A DNA stretch of 64,000 bases, taken from positions 186,001 through 250,000 of the forward strand of contig JAFDVZ010000007.1 in the NCBI GenBank assembly GCA_018268715.1. The letters run 5' to 3'. Position numbers and translations under genes: made by a program. Of the stretch, positions 1 to 8,053 are shown one piece after another. Origin of the DNA: Acidobacteriota bacterium. GTDB taxonomy: Bacteria > Acidobacteriota > Terriglobia > Bryobacterales > Bryobacteraceae. The stretch's first letter is position 1. Every line of letters starts with the position of its first letter. The notes beneath the pieces were generated by a model that did no database searches, had not been told where the DNA came from, and worked only from the letters and a program-made list of their open reading frames with translations.

Positions 1-1478
1 GCGCCGAGTCGCGGATGCCGGCGTTCTGGGCGGGCGACCGCACGTGGCGGGTCCGCTATGCGCCCGCGAAACCCGGCGTCCATACGTGGCGCACGGAGGC
101 GAGCGATCCATCGAACGCCGGATTGCACAACCAGCGCGGGTCCCTGCGAGCGGTCGCCTATACGGGCGCGAATCCGCTCTACCAGCACGGCGGCGTCCGC
201 GTCGCGCCGGATCGCCGGCACTTCGAACACGCCGATTCGACGCCGTTCTTCTGGCTGGCTGACACGTGGTGGATGGGCCTGGTGAAGCGGCTCTCCTGGC
301 CCGACGATTTCCAGCTTCTGGCGGCGGATCGCCTCCGCAAGGGTTTCACGGTGGTGCAGATCGTCGCGGGACTCTACCCCGACATGCCCGAGCACGATCC
401 GCGCGGCGCGAACGAAGCGGGCTTCCCCTACGACGACGCCTATACGCGCGTGAATCCCGGCTATTTCGACATGGCCGACCTGCGCATCCGCTACCTGGCC
501 GATCGCGGAATCATGCCGTGCGTGGTGGGCTGCTGGGGCTACTATCTGCCCATTCTCGGCGTCGAGAAGATGAAGCGGCATTGGCGCTACATCGTGGCCC
601 GATGGGGCGCGTACCCGGTGACGTGGTGCCTGGCGGGCGAAGGCTCCATGCCCTATTACCTGTCGAAGAACCGCGACGCCGATGTGAAGGCGCAGCGCGC
701 CGGTTGGACCGAACTCGGCCGTTATGTTCGCTCGATCGACCCGCATCGCCGCATGATCACCATCCACCCGTCGTCGAGCTCGCGCAACACCGTCGACGAC
801 CCGTCGGTCGTCGACTTCGACATGCTGCAAACCGGCCACGGCGACCGCGACAGCATCCCCAGCACGATGAAGCTGATCACCGCGTCCTACGACACGACGC
901 CCGCGATGCCGGTGGTGAACGGCGAGGTCTGTTACGAAGGCATTCAGGAGGCCAGCCGCCAGGAGATCCAGCGCTTCATGTTCTGGAGCTGCATGCTGAG
1001 CGGCGCTGCGGGCCACACCTACGGCGCCAATGGCATCTGGCAGGTGAACACGCCGGAGGAGCCCTTCGGCGCCTCGCCGCACGGCCGCAGTTGGGGCGAT
1101 ACGCCGTGGCAGACCGCCTACCGATTGCCGGGCTCCGAGCAGCTCGGCCTCGCCAAGGCGCTGCTTGAGCGATACGCGTGGCGTCGCATTGCGCCGCATC
1201 CGGAATGGATCGACCCGCACTGGTCCACGCAGAACTACATGCAGCCTTACTGCGCGGGCATTCCGGGCGAATTACGCATCGCCTATTTCCCGCGCACCGG
1301 ATCCGTGCGGCAACGCATGGTGAACCTGGAAGCCGGCGTGCGCTACAAGGCCTTCTGGTGGAACGCGGCGAACGGCAAGCGCACCGACATCGGCCCTGTA
1401 GACACGAACGGCGCGGGAGAGTGGAACCCGCCCGCGCCGCCGATTTTTCAGGATTACGTACTGGTGCTGGAGCGTTAG
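1..1478 (+). CDS. DUF5060/DUF4038 apiosidase-like glycoside hydrolase (5' truncated by window edge)
   Basis: The frame is open to the left edge (codons before the ATG at 15 are still in frame), so the gene starts outside the window. About 490 residues are visible. The first ~60 look like the end of a DUF5060-type beta-sandwich, followed by a DUF4038-type TIM barrel beginning near 'FFWLADTWW'. Two glutamates sit where a retaining glycosidase needs them: the acid/base candidate in 'CLAGEG' (residue ~209 from the ATG) and the nucleophile candidate in 'VVNGEV' (~304). Characterised relatives release apiose or act on plant pectic side chains; the substrate here is unknown. Its stop overlaps the stop of the convergent oxidoreductase gene in a TTAG tetranucleotide (1475-1478). 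Confidence 0.85.
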   Translation, partial: AESRMPAFWAGDRTWRVRYAPAKPGVHTWRTEASDPSNAGLHNQRGSLRAVAYTGANPLYQHGGVRVAPDRRHFEHADSTPFFWLADTWWMGLVKRLSWPDDFQLLAADRLRKGFTVVQIVAGLYPDMPEHDPRGANEAGFPYDDAYTRVNPGYFDMADLRIRYLADRGIMPCVVGCWGYYLPILGVEKMKRHWRYIVARWGAYPVTWCLAGEGSMPYYLSKNRDADVKAQRAGWTELGRYVRSIDPHRRMITIHPSSSSRNTVDDPSVVDFDMLQTGHGDRDSIPSTMKLITASYDTTPAMPVVNGEVCYEGIQEASRQEIQRFMFWSCMLSGAAGHTYGANGIWQVNTPEEPFGASPHGRSWGDTPWQTAYRLPGSEQLGLAKALLERYAWRRIAPHPEWIDPHWSTQNYMQPYCAGIPGELRIAYFPRTGSVRQRMVNLEAGVRYKAFWWNAANGKRTDIGPVDTNGAGEWNPPAPPIFQDYVLVLER

Positions 1479-2905
1479 CCCTTTTTCGCCGGGGCTGCCG
1501 CGGGCTTCGCGCCCGGCAGTCCCATCTTGTCGATTTCGTTGAAGTACACGCGGCGATTCTCGTCCATCGCCTTGTTCGACAGCATCACCGCGATCGAGTC
1601 CGCCATACCGACTTCCAGGTCCGCCCGCGGACGCTTGCCGTCGCGGCAGTTCTGGAAGAACGACGACAGTTCGGTGTCCACCGGGTTGGTGTCCTCTTCC
1701 TGAACCATGACGCCCTTGGAGTACAGCCAGCGGCGCGCGAACTTCATTTCGCGATCGAGGAAGCTGTCGTTCTTGGTGATGTTCAGGTCGTCGAACAGCA
1801 GCGGAATGGGACGGCTGGCGCCGCCAGCCACCATGGTGGCGCCGGCCACGGCGGTTTCCTTCTTCTTCGCGTCCTTCTCCACCTGGGTTTCCTTGGGAGG
1901 TTCGCGGTACCACCACGCCACCGCGTGATGGATGTCCTCGCCGACGGTCAGATGGATGGTGCCGTCGGTGCCCATGATGATCTCGCCCATCTCAGAGCGA
2001 CCCGCGTTGAACAGCGCCGAATGCTGATTCGTGCTGATGCCCGACCAGGTCAACTGCTGCCCGCCCGGATAGTGGTAGATCAACTGGACGTTGTCGTATA
2101 CGTCGCGGCCGTCCTTCAGGTCGTTCAGGCTGCCGTAACCCATCACCCACTCGGGCGACGAATTGAACATCCAGTCGGAAACGTCCACCTGGTGCGAGGT
2201 CAGCTCGGCCACCAGCCCGCCCGAGTACTTGCGGTACAAGCGCCAGTTGGCGAGGTTCGTATCGCCGCCCGGCTTCATGGTCCACAGGGAGCTCGGCTTG
2301 TTGATCATGTTGCGGTGCCACTGGGCGTGGATGTACTTCACCTGCCCGAGCACGCCCTTGTCCACCATGTCCTTCACGGTCTGGTAGAACTTGCTGTAGC
2401 GCCGCTGCAACCCGGTCTGGAGCACCTGTTTGGGATGCTGCGCCGCCAGGGCGCGCAACCCGTGCACCTCCTCCGGCTTGAACACCAGCGCCTTTTCGCA
2501 GAACACGTGCTTACCCGCCTGCAGCGCATCCGTGGTGATCGGATAGTGCATGAACAGGGGAGTGGTGACGAACACCGCATCCACGTCCTTCTGGGCGAGC
2601 AATTCCCGGTAGTCCTTGAATGTCTTGGGACTCCCGCCGATCGTCTTGAGGCCCTTGTCGAGGGCATCCTGCTTGACGTCGCACAGGGCGACGCAGCGGC
2701 CGTTGTCGATCTGGGCCAGGTGCTTCAAAAGATAAGAACCGCGGCTGCCGGTGCCGATCATTCCAAATTGCACCTGATCGTTGGCCGCCTTGACGGTTTG
2801 GATGGCGGGAAAGCCATCGATCTGCGAGACGGCGGCGGCCGCTAGGCCGGCCGCGCCCGCCATTTTGACGACGTCGCGCCGCGTCAGATCGTCAGTAAAA
2901 GACAT
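1475..2905 (-). CDS. Gfo/Idh/MocA family oxidoreductase, Tat-exported
   Basis: This 476-residue protein begins with a twin-arginine signal ('LTRRDVVKMAGAAGLAAAA', residues 8-26), so it should be exported folded with its NAD(P) cofactor. A Rossmann fold follows with 'GMIGTGSRGSYL' (~48-60) and the family's 'CEKAL' variant of the EKP motif near residue 135; the second half is the family's alpha/beta substrate domain. Long Tat-exported members are abundant in Acidobacteriota and Planctomycetes and act on sugars or glycosides; the substrate cannot be read from sequence. The ATG is supported by TGAGGAG about 10 bases upstream and by a good promoter at 2939-2967. The C-terminus is a low-complexity Ala/Pro/Lys tail. 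Confidence 0.9.
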   Translation of the reverse strand: MSFTDDLTRRDVVKMAGAAGLAAAAVSQIDGFPAIQTVKAANDQVQFGMIGTGSRGSYLLKHLAQIDNGRCVALCDVKQDALDKGLKTIGGSPKTFKDYRELLAQKDVDAVFVTTPLFMHYPITTDALQAGKHVFCEKALVFKPEEVHGLRALAAQHPKQVLQTGLQRRYSKFYQTVKDMVDKGVLGQVKYIHAQWHRNMINKPSSLWTMKPGGDTNLANWRLYRKYSGGLVAELTSHQVDVSDWMFNSSPEWVMGYGSLNDLKDGRDVYDNVQLIYHYPGGQQLTWSGISTNQHSALFNAGRSEMGEIIMGTDGTIHLTVGEDIHHAVAWWYREPPKETQVEKDAKKKETAVAGATMVAGGASRPIPLLFDDLNITKNDSFLDREMKFARRWLYSKGVMVQEEDTNPVDTELSSFFQNCRDGKRPRADLEVGMADSIAVMLSNKAMDENRRVYFNEIDKMGLPGAKPAAAPAKKG

Positions 2906-2938
2906 GCCGGGAGAACTCCTCAGGATTGTTTCACTATG

Positions 2939-2967
2939 AGTCTATCGGGTCCGGGATGCGATTTCAA
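2939..2967 (-). promoter_or_regulatory. Sigma-70-type promoter of the Gfo/Idh gene
   Basis: On the minus strand TTGAAA (2967-2962), a 17-base spacer and TAGACT (2944-2939) lie 34 bases upstream of the ATG. The -35 box matches the consensus at 5 of 6 positions and the -10 at 4 of 6. The same CGATAGACT context occurs upstream of the TonB receptor gene. Confidence 0.55.
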
Positions 2968-5375
2968 ACCTGGGGCGCCGGCCGGACCGGTTCAACCAGC
3001 CTCCGCACATCATCCACTGTGCCGGACTGAAGCGCGGCGCGGGCCAGCGATTTGGCTTCCGCGAGACTGCAGCGGCGGACGGCGCGCTTCGCCTCGGGGA
3101 TCAGGCGCGGGCTCATGCTGAGTTCGCCGACGCCGAGGCCGATCAGCAGTGGGACGGCGACCGGATCCGCCGCCATCTCTCCGCAAACATCGGTGGGGAT
3201 GCCCGCTTCCCGGCCGGCTTCGGCCACCGCGGCGATGGCGCGCAGGACGGCCGGCTGGAAGTAGTCGGCGATGGGGGAGACCCGGGAATTCGTACGGTCC
3301 GCGGCCATTACGTACTGCACCAGATCGTTGGCGCCGATGCTGAGGCGGCTCGACTCCCGCGCGAGTTCGGGCGCGATAGCGACGGCCGCGGGCGTTTCGA
3401 TCATCACGCCGACCGGGATGTCACGGCCGCCGGAGAGCGCGCGGACGATGGAGCGCGCTTCGCGCAGTTCGTCGAGCGTCGCGATCATCGGCAGCAGCAC
3501 TTCGACGGGATGGCCTTCGGCGGCTCGCAGGATGGCGCTGAGTTGGGTCTCGAAGAGGTCGCGGCGACCGAGGGTGACGCGTACGCCGCGCCAGCCGAGG
3601 AAGGGGTTCGCCTCGGCGCCGATGTCGATGTAGGGGACGCCTTTGTCGCCGCCGATGTCGAGGGTGCGGATGACCAGCGGACGTTGGCCCAGCGCGGTGG
3701 CGATCGCGCGGTAGGCGGCGAATTGCTCCTGTTCGGTGGGTGCGGAGGGGCGGTTCAGGTAGAGGAATTCGGTGCGCAGGACGCCGACGCCTTCCGCGCC
3801 GTAGTCGAGCGCTTCGGGGGCTTCGTTTTCGCGGCTCAGGTTGGCGAGGATGGTGACGCGATGGCCGTCGCGGGTGAGGGCCGGGGCGGAACGGTCGCGG
3901 AGGGCGGATTGACGGGAGGCGAGCCAGGCCTCGCGGCGGCGCTCGAAGTCCAGGCGGGCGGCTGCGTCGGGCGATGGTTCGATCAGTCCGCGCTCGCCAT
4001 CCATGGCGACGATCGAACCTTCGCGCAGGGCCGCCAGCGCGGGACCGAGTCCGGCGATGGCGGGGATGCCGCGGGCGCGGGCGAGGATCGCGCTATGGGC
4101 GCTCGCGCTGCCCGATTCGAGGCACAGGCCGAGGGTGAGCGCGGTGTCGAGTTTCTCGACTTCCGAGGGCAGCAGGTCGTAGGCGGCGACGATGGACGGG
4201 CGCGAGAGTTGAAACCCGGCGGAGGCGGCGCCGGTAAGGCGGCGAACCACACGGCCGGCGGCGTCGCGCAGGTCGGCGGCGCGGGCGCTGAGGTACGGGT
4301 CGTCCATCGCGCGGAGCTCGTCGGCCGCGGCTTCGGAGGCGACGCTCCAGGCAGAGGGCGCGTCGAGCCCGTCGTCGTAAATGGCCTGGCGGGCGCGCTC
4401 GATCAGGGCTGGATCTTCGAGGAAAAGCGCTTGGGCTTCGAGGATGCCGGTGGGATCGGACGCCGCCGGGCTTTCGTCGCGGATGGCGGCGAGGGTTTGG
4501 TCGAGGCGGGTCCATTCGGTGGACGGGTCGCCCGAGTGGGGCGTGGGAGTGTGAGCGGCGGCAGCACGGAAGCGGGCCAGCGGTCCTACGGCGAATCCGG
4601 CGGAGGCGGGGATGCCGGCAAGCGAGCCCTCGGCATGCGGGCGTTTGGGCGCGCTGCCGGGCGCTTCTTCAGGCCGGTCGCCGCAGCCGGAGTCGATGAA
4701 GGCGGCGAGCGCCGTGAGGGCTTCGCGCGATTGCGGGCCTTGGGCGGTGAGACGCAGACGGGCGCCTCCGCGCGCCGCCAGACCTAGTAAGGCATTCAGG
4801 CTGCGGCCGTCGGCGGCGCCGGGGCGGGCGAGGTTCTCCACTGTCAGGCGGGCGTCGAAGCCTCGGGCGAGGCGGATGAAGCGGGCGGCGGGCCGGGCGT
4901 GCAGGCCCAGCGGATTGCGCAGTTCAACGATACGCTGGTCGCCTTCAAGGGTCGGAGGCGCCGGGGCGGGGGCGAGTTGCGTGGACTTGCCCGATAGCGC
5001 GCGTTCGGCTTCGGCTGCCGCCTCGTCGATGCCGCCGCCCGCCGATGCGACGCTTGCAGCCGCCACCGCGCCTTCCACCAGCGGCGCCGGACACAGGCGC
5101 ACGCGGGCGCGCAGGCCGTCGTCGAGGAATTCGAGCGCGGTTTCGGCGCTGAGGATGGCGCTGCCCAGGTCCATCAGGACAAGCACTCCGTCGCCGTCGT
5201 CCACGCTTTCGATGGCCTGCTGAACGCGGAAGGCGTCGGTGCCGATTGGGTTTGTTTGGTCACCGGTCCCACCCGCCGCAGCGATTCGGACATGGCCCTG
5301 CGCCGCCTGCCAGGCCAGTTCCGAGACCCCTTCCGCCAGCCGCGCGCTGTGGGAGACGATGACCAGGCCGATCAT
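2964..5375 (-). CDS. dhaM: DhaM: PTS EIIA(Man)-HPr-Enzyme I multiphosphoryl transfer protein
   Basis: This protein phosphorylates the dihydroxyacetone kinase ADP cofactor on DhaL using PEP. Three domains are readable in about 803 residues. First is a DhaM/EIIA-Man domain with active His9 in 'VIVSHSARL'. Second is an HPr domain with His159 in 'LGLHARPAARF'. Third is a full-length Enzyme I from ~250 to the end, with the phospho-His region 'SASAHSAILAR' (His427), PEP-binding 'LRTEFLYL' and 'ETPAA', and the catalytic Cys731 in 'DVCGEMA'. E. coli DhaM stops after a partial EI; this one carries the whole barrel and could run the relay alone. I chose the ATG at 5375, which overlaps the dhaL stop as ATGA; a GTG four codons upstream is possible. 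Confidence 0.9.
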   Translation of the reverse strand: MIGLVIVSHSARLAEGVSELAWQAAQGHVRIAAAGGTGDQTNPIGTDAFRVQQAIESVDDGDGVLVLMDLGSAILSAETALEFLDDGLRARVRLCPAPLVEGAVAAASVASAGGGIDEAAAEAERALSGKSTQLAPAPAPPTLEGDQRIVELRNPLGLHARPAARFIRLARGFDARLTVENLARPGAADGRSLNALLGLAARGGARLRLTAQGPQSREALTALAAFIDSGCGDRPEEAPGSAPKRPHAEGSLAGIPASAGFAVGPLARFRAAAAHTPTPHSGDPSTEWTRLDQTLAAIRDESPAASDPTGILEAQALFLEDPALIERARQAIYDDGLDAPSAWSVASEAAADELRAMDDPYLSARAADLRDAAGRVVRRLTGAASAGFQLSRPSIVAAYDLLPSEVEKLDTALTLGLCLESGSASAHSAILARARGIPAIAGLGPALAALREGSIVAMDGERGLIEPSPDAAARLDFERRREAWLASRQSALRDRSAPALTRDGHRVTILANLSRENEAPEALDYGAEGVGVLRTEFLYLNRPSAPTEQEQFAAYRAIATALGQRPLVIRTLDIGGDKGVPYIDIGAEANPFLGWRGVRVTLGRRDLFETQLSAILRAAEGHPVEVLLPMIATLDELREARSIVRALSGGRDIPVGVMIETPAAVAIAPELARESSRLSIGANDLVQYVMAADRTNSRVSPIADYFQPAVLRAIAAVAEAGREAGIPTDVCGEMAADPVAVPLLIGLGVGELSMSPRLIPEAKRAVRRCSLAEAKSLARAALQSGTVDDVRRLVEPVRPAPQV

Positions 5376-5992
5376 GCCGCGCGCCACTGATCCGCCGCGG
5401 CGCGAATCAGCATCCAGGCGGAGGTGGCGCCCGGGTCCTGGTGACCGACGCTACGAGGCCCCAGATAGCTCGCGCGGCCCTTGCGCGCCACCAGCGGAAT
5501 GGTGGCCTTCATCCCGGCTGCGGCCGCTTCAGCCGCCGCCTCGAGCATCGCCGCGACGCCCGCTTCCGGATTCATCGCCGCCAGCGCGGGCGTGAGCGCA
5601 TCCACCATGGTCTTGTCGCCGGGCGAGGCCTTGCCGCGCGCGACGATCCCCTCGACGCCGGCGCGGAACAGCGCCAACACGTCGTGCGCGTCGAGCGCGG
5701 GCTTATCGGGACACACGGCGCCGGCGCGCAGGAAGAACGTTCCGTAGAGCGGGCCGGAGGCTCCCCCCACCGTCCGGATCAGCGTCGCGGCGACCGCCTT
5801 GAACAGCGGTCCGATCGCTTCGGGGAGCTTCGGAATGTCCGCCTGAACGGCCAGGAAGCCGCGCTCCATGCTCGCGCCGTGGTCGGCGTCGCCGATGGCC
5901 GAGTCCAGTTCGGTGAGCAGGCCACAGTTCGCCGAATAGACGCGGGCCAGTTCGTTGAGCCAGGCGATGACAGAGGCGCGATCGACGGCCAC
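5372..5992 (-). CDS. dhaL: DhaL: ADP-binding subunit of dihydroxyacetone kinase
   Basis: A 206-residue DAK2-domain protein. The metal/ADP site motif 'SAIGDADHG' (~residues 31-39), the glycine-rich 'VGGASGPLYG' and 'GDKTMVDAL' are all present and intact. DhaL holds ADP as a cofactor, receives phosphate from DhaM and passes it to dihydroxyacetone bound to DhaK. The start is GTG at 5992, three bases after the dhaK stop, and the stop overlaps the dhaM start, so the three genes are translationally coupled in the order K-L-M. Confidence 0.93.
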   Translation of the reverse strand: MAVDRASVIAWLNELARVYSANCGLLTELDSAIGDADHGASMERGFLAVQADIPKLPEAIGPLFKAVAATLIRTVGGASGPLYGTFFLRAGAVCPDKPALDAHDVLALFRAGVEGIVARGKASPGDKTMVDALTPALAAMNPEAGVAAMLEAAAEAAAAGMKATIPLVARKGRASYLGPRSVGHQDPGATSAWMLIRAAADQWRAA

Positions 5993-5995
5993 GGA

Positions 5996-6997
5996 CTAGG
6001 CTCCCCACCGCAGGCCGGGCGTCACCACGGGATCGTCCCACAGGTCGAGCGCTTCTTCATCGGCGTGCAACAGCGTAATGGAGCATCCGGCCATTTCGAG
6101 GCTGGTGATGTAGTTGCCCACCAGGCGGCGCGCGATAACGACGCCGCGGGCTTCGAGCAGGCGCTGCAGTTCGCGGTACAGCAGGTAGAGTTCGAGCAGC
6201 GGCGTACCGCCCAGGCCGTTCACCACGGCGATGGCGGAGTGGCCGGAGGGCAGGCGGAGGTCGGCCAGGATCGCCTCCGTCATGCGCGCGACGATCTCGC
6301 GGGCGCCTTCGACCGGCATGCGCTCGCGGCCGGGTTCGCCGTGGATGCCGATGCCCATTTCCATCTCGTCGTCGCCCAGGGTGAAGGTCGGCTTACCGGC
6401 CGCGGGGACCGTGCAGGAGGTCAACGCCATGCCCATGGAGCGGGAGTTTTCATTGACCCGCCGGCACAGCGCCGCCAGTTCCTTCAACGGCATGCCGCGT
6501 TCGGCCGCCGCGCCGCAGATCTTCTCGGCGAGCACCGTGGCGCCCACGCCGCGACGGCCAGCCGTGTAGAGGCTGTTTTCGACGGCGACATCGTCGTTGA
6601 TGACCACCGCCTCCGTGTCGATGCCCTGCATCTGGCACAGTTCGGCCGCCATTTCGAAGTTAAGGATATCGCCGGTGTAGTTCTTGATGATGTGCAGGAC
6701 GCCTGCTCCACCGTCGGCGTCGCGCGTGGCCGCCTCGATCTGGTCGGGAGTGGGCGAGGTGAACACCGCGCCGGGAACGGCGGCGTCGAGCATGCCGCGG
6801 CCGACATAGCCGCCGTGCATCGGTTCGTGGCCGCTGCCTCCGCCGGACACGACGCCGACTTTGCCGCGCACGGGCGCATCGCGCCGCACGACGTAGACCG
6901 GATTGAAAGAGACCCGGACGAGGTCCGGATGCGCGAGCGCCAGCCCTTCGAGCGATTCGCGCACCACATCCTGGGGGTTGTTGATGAGCTTTTTCAT
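5996..6997 (-). CDS. dhaK: DhaK: dihydroxyacetone-binding subunit
   Basis: A 333-residue DhaK, within the family's usual length. 'SGGGSGHEP' (~51-59) is the substrate-pocket loop and His219 in '[10 protein letters not shown]' is the residue that forms the covalent hemiaminal with dihydroxyacetone. The ATG at 6997 ('MKKLIN', a canonical DhaK N-terminus) is preferred over an in-frame GTG two codons upstream. It is the first gene of the dhaKLM operon and makes dihydroxyacetone phosphate for glycolysis. No DhaR/DhaS-type regulator is adjacent. A 7-bp hairpin abuts the start codon (7003-7020). Confidence 0.94.
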   Translation of the reverse strand: MKKLINNPQDVVRESLEGLALAHPDLVRVSFNPVYVVRRDAPVRGKVGVVSGGGSGHEPMHGGYVGRGMLDAAVPGAVFTSPTPDQIEAATRDADGGAGVLHIIKNYTGDILNFEMAAELCQMQGIDTEAVVINDDVAVENSLYTAGRRGVGATVLAEKICGAAAERGMPLKELAALCRRVNENSRSMGMALTSCTVPAAGKPTFTLGDDEMEMGIGIHGEPGRERMPVEGAREIVARMTEAILADLRLPSGHSAIAVVNGLGGTPLLELYLLYRELQRLLEARGVVIARRLVGNYITSLEMAGCSITLLHADEEALDLWDDPVVTPGLRWGA

Positions 6998-7002
6998 CGG
7001 CA

Positions 7003-7020
7003 CAGGGCGCGAACGCCCTG
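7003..7020 (-). promoter_or_regulatory. Perfect 7-bp hairpin at the dhaK start
   Basis: On the minus strand CAGGGCG-TTCG-CGCCCTG forms a perfect stem with a UUCG loop ending five bases before the dhaK ATG. No U-run follows, so it is not an ordinary intrinsic terminator. It occupies the place of a Shine-Dalgarno sequence, none of which is visible, so it may affect translation or mRNA stability. The function is inferred only from position. Confidence 0.4.
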
Positions 7021-7054
7021 CATCGAATATACTGCGCCGGCGGCGGCCCGCGCG

Positions 7055-7537
7055 TTACGCCAACAAACGCGTGGTCGAACTGTACTCCGACTGCGCGCTT
7101 TCCTGGTAGGCGAACTGGAACCGCTGGACGGATCCGAGCGACGAGGCGGAGGCCACGTCGGCGGCGAACTTCTCCGTATCGCCGTTGCGGGCGTCCACGA
7201 TGGCTGAACCCAGTGAACTCATCAGCGAACTGATGTCGGCCACTTCCTTATCGCTCAGCGAGCCCTGCACCTGAACCCCCACCGCGATGGACGCGGAAGC
7301 GGACGAATGGGAACTCGCCGAATAGCCGTTGGCGTTGGCCGACTGCCGGGAATCCGACCTCGCCTTTTGGAGCCCGCCGAACGAGATTGTGACCACGTCG
7401 CCTTCCGCGGTGGTGACTTGCAGCACGCCGGCCTGCTGCGCCTGCGCCGAAGAATGAGAGTTTTGCCGGACGCTGCGTCCGGAGTGCAACGGCATGCCCA
7501 GCGACGAAGCCGTTTGCGACTGGATTTTACCTACCAT
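7055..7537 (-). CDS. Ser-rich hypothetical protein downstream of CZB protein
   Basis: I do not recognise this 160-residue protein. There is no signal peptide. Residues 1-35 are polar and low in complexity, ~40-52 form a hydrophobic beta-like stretch ('VLQVTTAEGDVVTISFGG'), ~55-85 are very rich in Ser/Ala/Asn, and ~95-150 look alpha-helical. The ATG is preceded by a G-rich ribosome-binding site (AAGGGGGG). It lies 35 bases after the CZB gene on the same strand, so the two are probably co-transcribed. The composition recalls structural or secreted repetitive proteins, but no function is assigned. Confidence 0.65.
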   Translation of the reverse strand: MVGKIQSQTASSLGMPLHSGRSVRQNSHSSAQAQQAGVLQVTTAEGDVVTISFGGLQKARSDSRQSANANGYSASSHSSASASIAVGVQVQGSLSDKEVADISSLMSSLGSAIVDARNGDTEKFAADVASASSLGSVQRFQFAYQESAQSEYSSTTRLLA

Positions 7538-7572
7538 ATGGCCCCCCTTGAGTCAGCGCGCGCCCCCAGGCG

Positions 7573-7926
7573 TCAGCGCTTCTCGACGAGCTTCCTGAGA
7601 TTGGAGATGGCGTTCACCACCTCGACGGTCGACTTCCCAAAGTCCCCGCCGAAATTGTTCACCATGCCCAGCGCCTTTTCGGGCGAAGACTTCGCCTGGA
7701 CCAGGATGGGCGGGATGCAGGAATGAAATTTCGCGTGCTTGCTTTTCAGGTCCTCATAGGCCTGGTTGCCCTTGAGGGACCGCCCTTCGCCGTGAATCCA
7801 CTTGCCCAGCGAACATTGATCGTCCCTGCCTGCCGCGACCGCATCGACGCCTTCGCGCGTGGAAATCGCCTTTTGCAGTTTCTGCTTCCAGCTGGCATGG
7901 GCAAGGATCATCTCGTCATAATTCAT
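7573..7926 (-). CDS. Stand-alone CZB (chemoreceptor zinc-binding) domain protein
   Basis: A 117-residue protein consisting of little more than a CZB four-helix domain. The usual 3-His/1-Cys zinc set is visible: His10 ('AHASW'), Cys38 ('CSLGKWIHG') and His64/His68 ('KHAKFH'). In chemoreceptors and diguanylate cyclases this domain senses zinc or hypochlorous acid through the Cys. Here there is no attached signalling domain, so it must act on a partner, possibly the co-transcribed Ser-rich protein (inference). It follows the terminator of the TonB receptor gene, so its promoter should lie within about 7927-7997. Confidence 0.85.
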   Translation of the reverse strand: MNYDEMILAHASWKQKLQKAISTREGVDAVAAGRDDQCSLGKWIHGEGRSLKGNQAYEDLKSKHAKFHSCIPPILVQAKSSPEKALGMVNNFGGDFGKSTVEVVNAISNLRKLVEKR

Positions 7927-7997
7927 ACCGGCCTTATCGACCGGGAAGGGGAGGGGAATAGCGCGGGGGAGGCGACGAAAGGCCAGGGGAAGAAATC

Positions 7998-8032
7998 AAA
8001 AAGCCGGTCCGCGGGTCGCCACGCGGACCGGC
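7998..8032 (-). terminator. Intrinsic terminator of the TonB receptor gene
   Basis: On the minus strand an 11-bp GC stem (GCCGGTCCGCG at 8032-8022 pairing with 8013-8003), an 8-base loop and a run of five U (8002-7998) lie 21 bases after the receptor stop codon. This is the clearest intrinsic terminator in the window. Confidence 0.9.
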
Positions 8033-8053
8033 CTTCAGAAGCGCCTCAGTCGG

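Noticed and set aside
1178..2845. 555-codon plus-strand frame across the oxidoreductase gene
   Set aside because: It overlaps two real genes in other frames and encodes no known domain.
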